Shown: positions 9,525 to 20,980 of the stretch, piece by piece
Numbering within the stretch: position 1 is the first letter of the stretch
Layout: each line of letters opens with the position of its first letter
Origin: Erythroxylum novogranatense
Lineage: Eukaryota > Streptophyta > Magnoliopsida > Malpighiales > Erythroxylaceae
Assembly (NCBI GenBank): GCA_029891385.1
Contig: CM057225.1
Location: forward strand, 11,755,060-11,819,059
Direction: 5' to 3'
Length of the DNA: 64,000 nucleotides
The notes under the pieces: generated by a model
What the model saw: only the letters and a program-made list of their open reading frames with translations
Told to the model about the DNA's origin: nothing
Databases searched by the model: none
Program-made: the position numbers and the translations under genes

Positions 9525-11139
9525 ATGGCACACAATAACTTAGCGGAAGAAGGTAATACTAATAATCGCCTCCTTTATTTAATGGCACTAATTATTCTTC
9601 TTGAAAAATCCTATGAAGTACCACATCATTAGCGAGGAGTAGAATATTGGAAGATAATTATCTTCGGTCCACAACCACCGTTAAAAGAAAATGGTGAGTT
9701 AAAACGAATGGAATACGATGACAATGACTGGAGGCAAGCTACATCAACGCTTAAAGCGATGAAGCTAATCTATTGCGCCTCACAGTTGAGGAAAGAAACC
9801 GAGTTAACTCGTACCAGCCGAAAGAAATGTGGGAAAGACTACGATCACCCATGAAGGAACCAACCAAGTCCGGAAACAAAGATTAACATGCTTCTTCATG
9901 ACTATGAAATGTTTGTCATGAAAGAAGGTGAGTCTATTTCAATATGCTTGATCGCTTTGCAGAAATTATCAATGAATTAGGAAATCTTGGAAAGCACATG
10001 ACGGATAGCGAGAAGGTGAAGAAGATTCTTCGCTCTCACCGAAAGAATGGGATTCACAAGTCACCACTATTATGGAGTCCAAGGATCTTAATCACTTGGA
10101 ATTCAACGCCTTGGTGGGATCACTCATCAACTATGAGATCATTCTAAAATCAAGAGGAGGTAGAGGTAAGTCACAAAAATCAATTTCTTTTAAAGCTAAC
10201 ACTTCTTTTGTTGATAAAAGTGATGAGGAAATAGATGAAGACGAGGAAGACGAAGAAATAGCTATGTACGCTAGAAATTTAAGGAAGTTCAAGGGACTTC
10301 TCAAAAATCGAAGAAAAGAATTAAGTGGCGGAAGAAATGGAGAAACAAAGAAGTATACTGTAGAAAGAAGGTCTAAAGGCTATCAAGAAAAGAAAAATTC
10401 AAATCTCCAGAAAAATGACAAAGGGAAAAAGAAAGTTAACCTTATAGCCACGTGGAGTGATGATGAGGAAGCATATCAAAGCAATGATGAAAACAACCTA
10501 GCGCTTATGGCCAATAGCTCCTCAACAAGTGATGATGAAGATGAGGTAACTTTCTTTGATCAAGATCTTATAGAGTCTTTTAATGCTTTGCAAATTGATT
10601 TTGAAGAAGCTATTGAAATCGACAAGAAATTGAGAAAGAAAATAAGAAAATTGGTTGCTGAAAATAGTGCCTTACATGAGACTATTGATGATTTAGATAG
10701 TCCTAAGGAAGATCATTCTGCATGTCTTGTTGAAAAGGAAAATCTTATTTGTGAGCTTGATAGACTTAGAAAGGAGTTTTCTTATGTGGTTGGAAAATTT
10801 GCTGGTAGAAATGCAAAGTTTGAAAAGATGTTGTCTTTACAAAGATATTCTATTTCTAAATATGGTTTGGGATATGATCCTTATAATAGAGATTGTTCTT
10901 TAATTTCCAAATTTAACAAGGATGGAAAAGTTGCTCAATGTGCTAGATGCTTGAAAGATGGTCATATAGAAATTGCATGTAAAAGTATTAGGAGATGTGT
11001 TAAGGTTAAGAAAATCTGGGTGATAAAAGGTACAACACCTTCTAATGTGGTTTATATGACTAACCAAAATGGACCCAAGATGGCTTGGGTACCAATAAAA
11101 AGAAAAGATGTTTCAGTTGCAGGTGCAAGCAAGGAATGA
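9525..11139 (+). pseudogene. Copia gag, frameshifted
   Basis: It begins ATGGCACACAAT just after the primer site. The first 500 bp are broken by frameshifts. From 10072 a 355-codon stretch stays open and contains acidic and basic low-complexity tracts (DEEIDEDEEDEE), a coiled-coil-like middle, a CCHC zinc knuckle CARCLKDGHIEIAC (near 10937-10980), and a C-terminus with GPKMAWVPIKRK, the usual copia gag/protease boundary WVPK. Gag would package the element RNA in the cytoplasm. Whether the breaks are real mutations or assembly errors cannot be told here. Confidence 0.85.
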
Positions 11140-11439
11140 AAATCCACCAAGCACTTGGCACATTGAGAGTGGAAGTTCAAGGCATATAAGTGGAGACAAC
11201 AACAAAGTCGACTAATGAAGGCTGATAAGTAGACTGATAGAGGTAAACAAGTCGACTCATGTCTACACAGATTCTTATGCTATTTCAAGAGTGTGGTGCT
11301 TATTATGACTTTCTGATATTTGTATTCATTGTTGGATTGTTATGTAATGACTATTGCCTTTATTTGTGTTTGTTGTTTTGTTTGTTTATGGACTGCATTG
11401 CGACTATTTTTCATTTTTCATATTGGTTTTTTAATTATG
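11140..11439 (+). pseudogene. Protease stub and internal deletion junction
   Basis: WHIESGSSRHISGD (11156-11197) matches the copia protease start W-LDSGCSRHMTGD, but the catalytic Asp is Glu and the Cys is Ser. Nothing of the remaining protease, integrase or RT follows; two AGTCGACT sites (11205 and 11247) and AT-rich DNA come next. This marks the deletion that made the element gag-only. Confidence 0.75.
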
Positions 11440-11809
11440 ACAAAAAAGGGGAGTAATATTGGAAATTGATAATTGGTATCTTTTAGTCACCGTCATTTGA
11501 TTGAGGGGGAGTGTGTTTGATTTGAGACTATTTGTGTTTGATGACTTGTTACTCTATTTAATGAGATTGCGATAATTTTTCATCTTCATATTTGTTGGTT
11601 TGTATTTGTTGTTTTGATTATGACAAAAAGGGGGAGAAAAATAAGAAATTGATATTCTTTAGTCACTTGATTAAGGGGTTATTAAATTCAATGATTGAGG
11701 GGGAGACTTCTAACCAAAATGACAAGGTATAAAAACCTTGATCAATGTTCTTTGTTTTCATTTATTAAACAATTTCTAAGTATTTTGTCATTTTCAAAAA
11801 GGGGGAGAT
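11440..11809 (+). repeat. Repeated polypurine tracts before the 3' LTR
   Basis: Three GACAAAAA/TCAAAAA-plus-GGGGGAG tracts (about 11440, 11618 and 11796) and two GAGGGGGAG tracts (about 11509 and 11698) lie within long imperfect repeats of TTTTGATTATGACAAAAAGG type. The last one abuts the LTR and is the expected plus-strand primer. Multiple polypurine copies are reported for Sireviruses. Confidence 0.75.
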
Positions 11810-12839
11810 TGTTAGACCAATGGTGGTTGACAAATTAATTCCACTTGTGTTTTGATAATAATAAAATGTATAGAATTGGTTAAGAAATTGTTTAAGGTAT
11901 TTTGGGATTGATATTCAATGAAAGAATTGTACAAATCAAGATGGAAGTTTCCTATACAAGCAATATATGTCAACACAAGTCGACTAACAACATACAAGTC
12001 GACTTATCGTGGACCACAAGTCGACTTACACATCACAAGTCGACTTATAGAAGAGCGGAGATGCAAGTTTACGTAAAATGTTGTCACAAGTCTACTTATA
12101 CAACTCGACAAGTCGACTTATGGTCACAAGTCGACTTATGCGTACAACAAATAAATTCCAATGGTCCAATTAGCCAAAAATGGAAGGGAGATTGTTAAGG
12201 AACGATCATAACAATCATGCAACGGCTATATGGGTTCCCAACAGCTATATTTCTTCTTATATAAAGGGTGGATGATTGATGAAGAGGTTACACAAGTTCT
12301 AGAAGCCAAAATATTCTTATCTTGCTCCAAATTGCTCATCATTGTTCTTACTTTGTTTACATTTGTATTAAGCACTTGTTCTTAGATCTTTATCCTATTT
12401 CTTTTACAAATTGAGTGACTAGTGAAAGGTCACGTGTGAGGTAGCTTGAGCCGGAAATCAAGTATTGTTGGTAGGATTTGTGTCGGAAGACAAATCATCT
12501 GTAAAGGTTGCTTGAGCCGGAAATCAAGCGGTATTGGTAGGATTTGTGCCGGAAGACAAATCAAGTATAAAGGTAGCTTGAGCCGGAAATCAAGCGGGAT
12601 TGTAAGAGTTCACACTGAACTACAAAGTGTGTAATAAAGTGGTTTGCAAAATCCTAAGTGGGAGCTTAGGTAGAGGACGAGGTCTTAGCAATCCAACCTC
12701 TATAAAAACAGTGTTTGATCTTCTTCCTACTCTTTGTATTTAAATTTGTTTAAATTACTATTGTGTGAATTAACTTCGATTTTATCAGAAATTTCAAAAG
12801 AGTTAACGATCTATTCAACCCCCTTCTAGATCGCTAACA
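11810..12839 (+). repeat. 3' LTR of the gag-only copia element
   Basis: TGTTAG...GCTAACA; pairs with 8485-9500 and is followed by the ATTTG duplication at 12840. It carries an additional AGTCGACT site relative to the 5' LTR. Confidence 0.93.
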
Positions 12840-15800
12840 ATTTGATTTTGAGTACTTCAGGAAGTTGTAGAGCTTCCTTAGATCTTTTATTGACACCAAA
12901 TTTGTCAAATTTTGAGTTCGGGATAGAAAGATATGATTGTGGAAAAGTTCGGTTTTAAAGTTCGCCACTTTGTTTTAATCCGATCCCTTTGTAATCTTTT
13001 GCTTATAATTCCTTCGTCGACATCCGATTGATTTGATTCTCAAGCATTGGATTCCTAAGACAATTAATTTCATTTTCATGAAGAATTATGATTTTTAGGA
13101 GATTAAATGGAAAGATATTGATTGAACCTAAGTGAGAGATTTGGTTATAGGTTATAAGTTGGATAATTTTCTGAACATGGTTCGGTATTTTGTGAAATTC
13201 GGGAGTTGTACAACTCTGATTGAGTTGATTATTGATGCTAAATAAATTTAAGATATGGGGCTACAAATCATGTGAAGGGATCGAAATTTAAGTTCATCCC
13301 TAAGATTGTTAATTTCTGGACTGAAGTTATGTTAATGTTCAGTCTCGGATTTTGTGAAGGTCCGATAGTATTTTGGCTATAACTTCTTCGTTTCTGATCT
13401 GAATTGAGCGCGATCAGTGGCGTTAGATTTGTATGATCTAGAGGAACAATTTTCAAGAAGAAAGTTTGTCCAAATTATTTCGTTTAGATGCTTGAAAATA
13501 GGATGCAAGTAGTCAGTTTTTCAAGTTCTTGAAGGGGCAATTTTGGAAATAGGCAAATAAGTGAGGGGCAACTTGGTCATTTGTGCGCCATTTTAATGAC
13601 ATGACATTATGAAGCTTGGTATCTGTAGTTTTAGATAGCAGAAGCACAAAAATGAGCATCCAAGAAAGAAGAAGAGAAAATAAGAAGAAAGAGAAGAGAA
13701 GTTTTCGTATGGAGAAAAAAAGAAAGAGAAAGTAAGATTTCGAATTTTTTAGGTCTTTGAGCTTGAGTTTTGCTTGGTTTCAAGGTGAAGACATGGAAGA
13801 AGAAGGAAGCTTGCCTTGGAGCTTGATAAATACGAAAATGGAGAAGAAAAAGGTAAGAGAGAGAAAGTTTTGATTTTGAATCTTTTGATGAGTTTATTGG
13901 TTTAGATGGCTTGGAACGGTTATGAATTTAGGTTGTCTAAGGTTAATTGAAGAGATTAGGCTATGATTGTGTTTAATTTTGGAAAATTTTGAATTGGGGA
14001 TTATGCCCAAAATTGAAAATTGGGGATTTTTGAAATTGATGCTTTAGATAGCTTGGATTAATGATGAATTTAAGATATCCTAAGTCAATTTTGATGTTTA
14101 TGCTTTAGTGAAGTTTAATTTGAAAATTGTAAATTGGGGTTTAGGCCAAATTAGAAATTTGGAGATTTTGTGAATTAATGGTGTAGAATCATCAATAATA
14201 GTAGGAATTGGTGAAATATGAAATCAATTTCAAGAAATTGTGATTGTGGTATTGAATTTGTGTAAATTGAGTTTAGGCCAATTTTGAAAATTGGGGATTT
14301 TCAAAATTGGAGATTGAAATAGCTTGAATATGTGAGGAATTGGTGTTTTCTAAGCTCAATTTGAGAAATTAAGTTAATTATGATATTGAATTTGATTGAA
14401 TTGGGTTAGGTTCAATTTAGAATTTGGGGATTTTAGAAATTAATGGTGTACATATCTTGAATTAGTATGAATTGATGACTTATGCATCAAATTGAAGGAT
14501 TAAGTTATTTATGAGATTGAATTTTGATGAAATTGCTTTAGGGAATGTTAAATTGGAAGAAAGAAGGAGGCTTTGGAGCAATTGAGGCACAAAGCAAGTT
14601 GTTAGCATGGATACGAGGTGGGTAGTATATTTATTTATTGAATTTTAAGCTAAAATGTGAATTTGAAAATTCAAGAAGCAAAGTTTTGAGAAATGAATGT
14701 TTGATATTATGATTTTGAAGGATTAATTTCCTTATGTTAGAAATGAATTTTAGAAAATACAAGATTTATGAAAATCATGTTTTAGACAATTTGAACAATG
14801 TGTTTTATGAAACTATATATGTTTTGATTTATGTGTGAAAGAAATAATTACATTCATGTTTATGCGTTTGATTTATATGTGATTAATTGATTAATTGAAT
14901 ATGATTGTATATGTGGAATATGCATGTGTCAAGCTTTTTGACACAATTTGATGTTATGATTTGAAAATGTGAAAATCAAGATTTTAAAAAGTGCCTTGAG
15001 CAATCAATTTTCGCTGCTTATGTGTTATGTGGGTTTGGTCAGTCCTTTTATGAGTCGCACCGTCTCTACTTGTTTAAGCCTTCGCCGGCCGCCTCAGAAG
15101 AGGCAATGGAGTTTCGATCACGGACTCTTTCACTACCGCATATGACCGCTATGCAGAATGTGCAAGACGTCTCGTTATGGACCAAACCAAACCATTTAAT
15201 GTGTTATTGTGATTTGTGTTGGATGTCGCAGTATAACTCGCAAACACACGCCGTGAAGATAACTTGCAAACACCTACGGGTGGGGTGTGGGTCCAACATC
15301 AAACCATTCTATTATGTTATGTGATTTTTGATTTTGTTTATGTGCTATGTGATGCATTCATGTTTAAAGTCGCATGATTGGTAAAAAGTTTGAGAATTTG
15401 AGAAATGAGAAAGTGAATTTTCAATTATGAATTTCGGAAACTGTTTATGAATGTTTTGGAAAGTTTGAAAATGGGTTTTTGGATAAATTTCTGAATGGGA
15501 AATGTTTGAAAATTTTGAAAAGATAATTTTTGTTTATGTTTCAATTTATAAATATATTATCCACGAGCTTCCGAGCTCACCCCCCTTTCATCCCAATCTC
15601 CAGGTATTCGAGCAGGAGATCGAATGAAAGAGCGTCAAGTTTGATTTTGCCGCATTTGTATTTTTGTGTAAATTGAGAATTGATATTGTTTTGGCTTGAA
15701 TTGCCTTTTGTGTATATAAAGCAGTTATTACGGGATGTATATGAATTCGAGACTTGGATATTGATTTTATGATCATAATTGAGTATGATTATGCTTTATG

Positions 15801-16492
15801 TTTGTAATTGGATATTGAATGAGGATTTTGTATATGGATTTGAGATATTGAATGTGGTTGGGATTAATTGAGATTTTATATAATCGATTGAGGATTTATG
15901 AAGTGTTAGGTTTAGATGTGCGTTCCTGCTGGTGTTATGGATTCCGGACGGGAGGGTCCGATGATGATTTGTGTTGTTGGGTTGTGATATTAGAAGTGTT
16001 TTTACCTTTGCAGAAATTTTGGTCACAAAATATCGCCGTTATCGCCTGATTTTCGTAAAAATCGGGTTAAGATAAGAACAAGAATTAAGATGTTAGTTTG
16101 GTAAAGATGAGATTTATGTGATTAAGACAAATTATATGAATTGAGTGTTATATGAGGATAAATTTCCAAAAGGAAATTGTAAGGATTGATTATGATTTGC
16201 ATGTGATCGAGTAAAGAGAAAAGGAATGAATAAGAGAAAAAAAATACGGATTTGGATATGGATTAGTTTTAGGTTTCCAACGCGACGCTTCTTTAAGATA
16301 ATTTATGCACGGATGTCGGGCAAGTTTGAATTCGATCCGCTTGTTAAGTAATATGATTTCAATTCATTCGTGTTTTGTTCCGCTTTATGTGTTGCCTCGC
16401 TTGATTTTCTGCTTCGATTTGTGTTCCACACTTCGCCAGATTCGCTGCTTCGTTTTTCGGTTGGGATCCGGTTCTCGGATCGGGTCCCAGCA

Positions 16493-16497
16493 CCATT
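16493..16497. repeat. Target site duplication CCATT (right)
   Basis: Identical to 7630-7634; closes solo LTR B. Confidence 0.85.
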
Positions 16498-16799
16498 TGT
16501 ATCTGCAGTCAACAAAGAACTAAACGCACAAATGTATTTCTCAAAGAGGTGATGTTAGTTTCTAAGATTGAGAGTGTGAGCAAAGAGAGTTTTATATCAA
16601 AACAGAGTAATGAAATGTTTTTTTTAGTTTTTTTGAAGAGCGATGTCAGGGTATTTTAAGAGTGTTCTAGAGTAGGTGATATTCTCAAGGCTTTGAGACG
16701 CTTCTCCTCCAAAATTTTGTCATGACAGAAGTTACCATCTGTAACTTACTGTTACTGTTACCTTGACTTTTTACGACTTTTTATCTGGGTCATGACGTG

Positions 16800-17330
16800 T
16801 TAGACGGTTGATCACTCAACATTACCATGTTCAGGTTTCGTCTGATTTCTTTGAATCTTTCTTCACTCAATGGTTTAGCGAAGATATTTGCCCATTGATA
16901 ATTCGTCTCAACAAACTGTAAACTCACGATCTTGCTCTATACGAAGTCTCATAGGAAATGATGTCTGATTTCGATATGCTTTACCCTTGAGTGTTGTATT
17001 GGATTCTTTGATAGGTTGATAGCACTTGTGTTGTCACAGAAGATTGGAATTTGTTCTTCTCGTATTGAATAATCTTCTAACTGGTACTTAATCCACAACG
17101 TCTGTGAGCAACAACTTACGGCTGACATATATTCAACTTCTACAGTGGATAGAGCAATTGAGCTTTGCCTCTTACTTGACCAAGAAACTAGGTTGTGGCC
17201 AAGGAAGTGACATCCTCCACTTATACGCTTTCTATCAATCTTTTCTCCAGCGTAATCAGCATCACAATAGCCAATTAACCTTAAATCTTTACCAATTTTA
17301 TCGATTCCAATTATTTTGCCCTAGTGGTTG
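16800..17330 (-). pseudogene. Copia RNase H remnant
   Basis: Minus-strand sequence homologous to 36240-36720. It keeps the AIELCLLLDQ-type antisense image of the copia KR-SSIALSTVEAEY motif near 17130-17190 and the adjacent C-terminal segment. Frameshifted throughout. It runs directly into protease sequence near 17330, showing that integrase and RT were deleted. Confidence 0.75.
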
Positions 17331-17470
17331 TCTCCAAAAGTTACTAATCCTCCCTTCTTATTTTGAAGATCTAGGAACATAGACCTTCTTCCCATCATAT
17401 GTCGCGAGCATCCACTGTCCAAATACCATTGGTGCTGGTTGTTTTTTCCAAGGAAGGATATCTATAGTAG
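17331..17470 (-). pseudogene. Copia protease fragment
   Basis: Matches the 39120-39290 region of the fuller element, including the DSGCSRHM region (antisense near 17400-17415) and the segment before it that links to gag WVPK. Only the N-terminal part remains. Confidence 0.65.
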
Positions 17471-17492
17471 ATATTATATTTTTCTTAGGTAC

Positions 17493-19031
17493 CTAGATTT
17501 TCTTGGGTCTTTTGGAGTTAGTCTTAAAATGATTCATGGTATGATGATAATGTGACTGATGAAACTTCCTATAAGAAACAAAGTTCTTTTTATACTGAGT
17601 ATTCTTTTTAACAAACCCTAATCCACTCTTATCATTAGGGTGTCTGTATCTTCCTAGCATGTCATTCATTTTTTTTGTAGTCTCAGTGAATGTTGATAGA
17701 TCGACTGAAAGGATATTAATTCTTTGTTTTAGCTGACTGATTTCATCAGATCTATCTATAGCTATCTTTTTCTTCATATCGTCTACTTGTTTCTTTAGGC
17801 AGACATTTTTCTCTCTCTAACACTTGCGTGTTCTTCAAGTTTTCTACAAACTTTTCTTTAAGTCTGAATATGCATCTTGTAATTCATTAAAATTAGAGGT
17901 TACCCCCTTGTCACTTTCTCTTTTGGCTACCAAGCAAATGCTTGCTTGAACTGATGCCTTTGAATCTGTGTCAGATTCAAACGAATCCAAGTCTTCCCAT
18001 GTTGCCATCATACTTTTCTTGTTCTCTCTATTTTTCTTTGTTTTTCTTTTCAACAATGGACATTTAGACTTGTAGTGTCCAGGTTTATTGCATTCGTAGA
18101 AAATGACAGATGTTTTCTAATTCTTGCCTTCGACTTGGCTATTCTTCTTGAAAAAAAACTCTTTGATTCCTCTTGCTTTCTTCTTCCACATGCATCTGAT
18201 CTTTCTCGAGATAAAAGATAATTCATCATCTTCTTCGCTTGAATCTTGTTCAGATTCACTAGAGTCGTCATTATTGACTTCTTCGATCTTCAAGGCTTTT
18301 GACGATGAACTTCTCTTTCTCTGAATCTTGTGATTCTTTTGTCCAGCCTTCAATGCTATAGATTTATCCCGTCTGGGTTTATCTTCTGCATCGAGCTCTA
18401 CTTCATGTATCTTCAAGGATCCAAGCAATTCATCAAGCTTTAATATGCTCAGGTCCTTAGCTCCTTGTATTGCGGTGACTTTAGGTCTCCATCTTTTCTG
18501 TAGGTTTCTAAGAATCTTCTGAACTTGATTTTGATTATCATAGGTTCTCCTAAGAGCTTTAAGTCCATTGACGATAGTTTGAAATCGTCCAAACATCTGA
18601 TCGATAGACTCATCTTCCTTCATTTTAAACAACTCATACTGGTGTACAAGAATGCTTATCTTGGATTCCTTCACTTGATTGGTGCCTTCATGTGCGATGG
18701 ATAGAGTATCTCACATCTCCTTCGCAGTTTCGCATCCATGAATTTTATCGTATTCACTTCTACTTAGGGCACAAATTAGAAAGAACTTGGCTTTTGAATT
18801 TAGATGGAATCTTGTTTTTTGATCACCTGACCATCTGCTACATGGAATGACATTTCCTTCATCATCTATCGGTGTATGCGGTCCATTCTCGATAATCTCC
18901 CCAAGGTCAATATGTGTAGATTCAATGAAGAGCCGCATCCTGTCTTTCCAATAATGATAATCTTCACCATTGAACGCAGGAGGTCTAGTGACGGAGGCAC
19001 CTTCAGCTATATAAACGCGTGATTCTGCCAT
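17493..19031 (-). pseudogene. Copia gag (UBN2/zinc-knuckle type), broken
   Basis: Starts MAESRVYIAEGASVTRPP at 19031, the usual Sirevirus gag N-terminus, followed by FNGEDYHYWKDRMRLFIES. An in-frame TGA at 18711-18713 replaces the Trp that the sister copy keeps (EMWDTL). The next stretch (18674-18117) holds the UBN2 domain with LKALRRTYDN and ILKLDELLGSLKIHE, then acidic residues. A zinc knuckle (CNKPGHYKS) is readable near 18060-18100, then coiled coil to 17493. Several frameshifts. Confidence 0.88.
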
Positions 19032-19074
19032 GGATCTTTATCCACACTTTGTAACGGTGGTTTTTGGACACAGA

Positions 19075-19088
19075 GCTCTGATACCAAT
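19075..19088 (-). other. Primer-binding site of copia remnant 2
   Basis: On the minus strand TTGGTATCAGAGC follows the LTR end directly; this is an exact 12-base initiator-Met tRNA complement. Confidence 0.85.
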
Positions 19089-19907
19089 TGAAGTAAATCA
19101 TAATATAGACTTTACGTTCAATAGACAAAATGCAAAAAAGGGGGTTGAATTGTGTATCCTTTTATGTGAATACAATCCCTTTAAAATTTCTTTGAAAATA
19201 AATTTTCAAAACTATTAAGTAAAAATTGCAATTTATTGCAATTAACTTCTATATACTTGTATAAAATAATAGAAATTAAAAATTGAGAGTTAGAGAGTAG
19301 AGGTTGACACAGTAATTTTATCTTGGTTCACCCCAAACCATAGACTACGTCCAATCCTCAGAATCCTTTCTGAGATTTCACTATTCTTCTCAAAAGTACA
19401 AGTATTCTTTTTCACAGAGCCTCTTCAGGTCTCTTACACCAAGTATTGTTTTTCTCACTTAGCCTCTTCAGGCTCTCATCTTTTCTTCTTTCTTACAGAA
19501 AGATATTGCGAGCTTTGTTACAGTAATGATAGCTCTAATGTTTCGCACAATGAATACAGTGTTTGCTAAAGATCAAAAACTTTTTAATCTTCAACTCCGA
19601 CTTGTATTTATAACCTTCGTCTTCAATTGCTTCTTTCTTCTTACTTCTTGATTCTTATAGAAACATTTATTTAGTTGAGTTTTATAACTAACTCGAACTA
19701 GTTAACCGTTCGACGTAGTATCGGTTCTTCGTCTTAGTTTTTCTTCCATCTTAGTTTCGCTTCTACTTCGTCTCACTTTCTTTCGTCTTACTTTTGCTTT
19801 CGCTTCATCTTACTTTCTTTCTGATCAAAACAGTTCAACAATTTCTAATATTATTATTATTTGAATGTCATCAAAATTATTAGACGTGAAGTCATTTTGA
19901 CTTAACA
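19089..19907 (-). repeat. 5' LTR of copia remnant 2 (819 bp)
   Basis: On the minus strand it runs TGTTAAGTC...TTCA. Homologous to the LTRs at 32205, 40984 and 46667: shared ends, shared TGGTTCACCCCAAACC-type block, shared GCCTCTTCAGG repeats, and a CT-rich tandem array near 19730-19830. Confidence 0.88.
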
Positions 19908-20963
19908 ATGAAGTCTGAGGAGTTTATTAGTTGGGCATGTATTGGAAGTGTTTTGATTTGATATGAATTCCTGAATGACTTTGATTCTCAACAAAAGCTG
20001 AATGCTGGACTTAGGTCTGATGAATGTGAAAAATTTGTCTAAACATTTGTATAAGATTGTGATATATGACATATTTAGTATTTGATGCATTTCATAAAAT
20101 GGATGCTCATATAAAGACGTTATGACTTGAGTAGCCATTTTGAAGCACTTCTAAGTAGAGCTTTGCTCCGTGATTTATGATTTTGCACATAAAGCTGCTT
20201 CGTGATTATGTTTGACTAAGCCCTATGGGCCAGTATTTGTATAATTTTGGAATAGGCACTCGATCATAACAATAAAAATGAATTTGAGTCTTATGTATAT
20301 AGCATTCTTATAAGATTGAAATCCATGAATGATTTGTAAAGCTATATTGAGTGATCCTATGTAGCGCCATGTTGTGTGAGTTATGATATTTTGAATGAAT
20401 ATTCGTGCATATGTGATGTGTGTATGTGATTCGGTGAAATCATCAATGATGGTTTACTCATTGAGTTCGCAAAACTCATCAAAAATTACAATGAAATTTT
20501 TTAGGCTTGAAGAGTACCCCGTTAGACAAACGAGAGTATACCTACGACATGCAAGTAAAAGATAGAGGTCGGGATCAATTCGTGTCTGCACTGTATATCT
20601 TTATTTTCGTGCTAAATTATATATTCCGCAAATTTTTGTATCATATGCATTTGAATAGTTTGGTATGTAATAACTTTTGAAATTGGAAATGTTTTGTATT
20701 TGAATTTAGCCCAAGTGACTAGTGAAATTTTGATGAGTCAGGTAATCGGTTATAACTATGTGTTTGAAAATGTTTGTGCGTAAAATGGGTCTGATTTTGA
20801 TTATTGATTTTTGCACATGCGTATGCGTATATTGTTTTCCAAAAGAATAAAAAAAATATTTGTACTGAATGATTGAGTGCTCTAGCATGCCACCCTCACG
20901 GGGCACAGACTCGAATATCCCTCAAGATGTCGGGCACGTATTTTGCGAGAGTGGGGTGCTACA
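19908..20963 (+). repeat. 5' LTR C1, left-truncated
   Basis: From GGAGTTTATTAG (19918) it matches 25147-26185 with few differences, ending GTGCTACA before the primer site. It contains the AGCCCTATGGGCC and TACCCCGTTAGACAAACGA blocks shared with LTRs D and E. Confidence 0.88.
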
Positions 20964-20968
20964 TTATG

Positions 20969-20980
20969 TGGTATCAGAGC
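20969..20980 (+). other. Primer-binding site of gypsy C
   Basis: TGGTATCAGAGC, exact initiator-Met tRNA complement, five bases past the LTR end GCTACA. Confidence 0.9.

Larger units (their letters stand above)
8485..12839 (+). mobile_element. Non-autonomous gag-only copia element (4,355 bp)
   Basis: Complete insertion: two near-identical LTRs (8485-9500 and 11810-12839), 5-bp duplication ATTTG, Met-tRNA primer site, a gag ORF, a protease stub, and several polypurine tracts before the 3' LTR. Integrase, RT and RNase H are absent, so it would depend on proteins of a relative. Repeated polypurine tracts and the gag layout suggest a Sirevirus relative, which is inference. The close LTR match implies a recent insertion, the youngest of three nested layers here. 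Confidence 0.9.
7635..16492 (+). mobile_element. Solo gypsy LTR B, interrupted by a nested copia element
   Basis: Bounded by TGTTAG and CCCAGCA and by the 5-bp duplication CCATT. Without the nested 8485-12839 element and its duplication, the LTR is about 4.5 kb. It contains at least four degenerate modules (near 7965, 8125, 8315 and 12865), each with a GTAG / CCAT-AAAGTTTG / ATATCGG / GTTATGA core, a TATAACTTCTTCG-type block (13010-13065), and an ATTCCGGAC...GTCCGATG block (about 15938-15965) shared with LTR D. No coding sequence. Solo LTRs arise by recombination between the two LTRs of a full element. Confidence 0.85.
16498..19907 (-). mobile_element. Sirevirus-like copia remnant 2, 5' segment
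   Basis: Continuation of 6468-7634. Read on the minus strand: 5' LTR (19907-19089), primer site, gag, start of protease, then an internal deletion that joins the protease region directly to RNase H, and about 300 bp of spacer. Integrase and most of RT are missing. The right edge abuts a gypsy LTR; with the left LTR lost, its target duplication cannot be verified. Confidence 0.88.

Noticed and set aside
15022..15324. 100-codon ORF in solo LTR B
   Set aside because: Lies in a GC-richer conserved LTR block; no domain, and the sister block in LTR A (4610-4700) is not open in the same way.
20969..20980. Possible tRNA-derived sequence
   Set aside because: TGGTATCAGAGC hits here and elsewhere are retroelement primer sites next to LTR ends; no tRNA cloverleaf is present.
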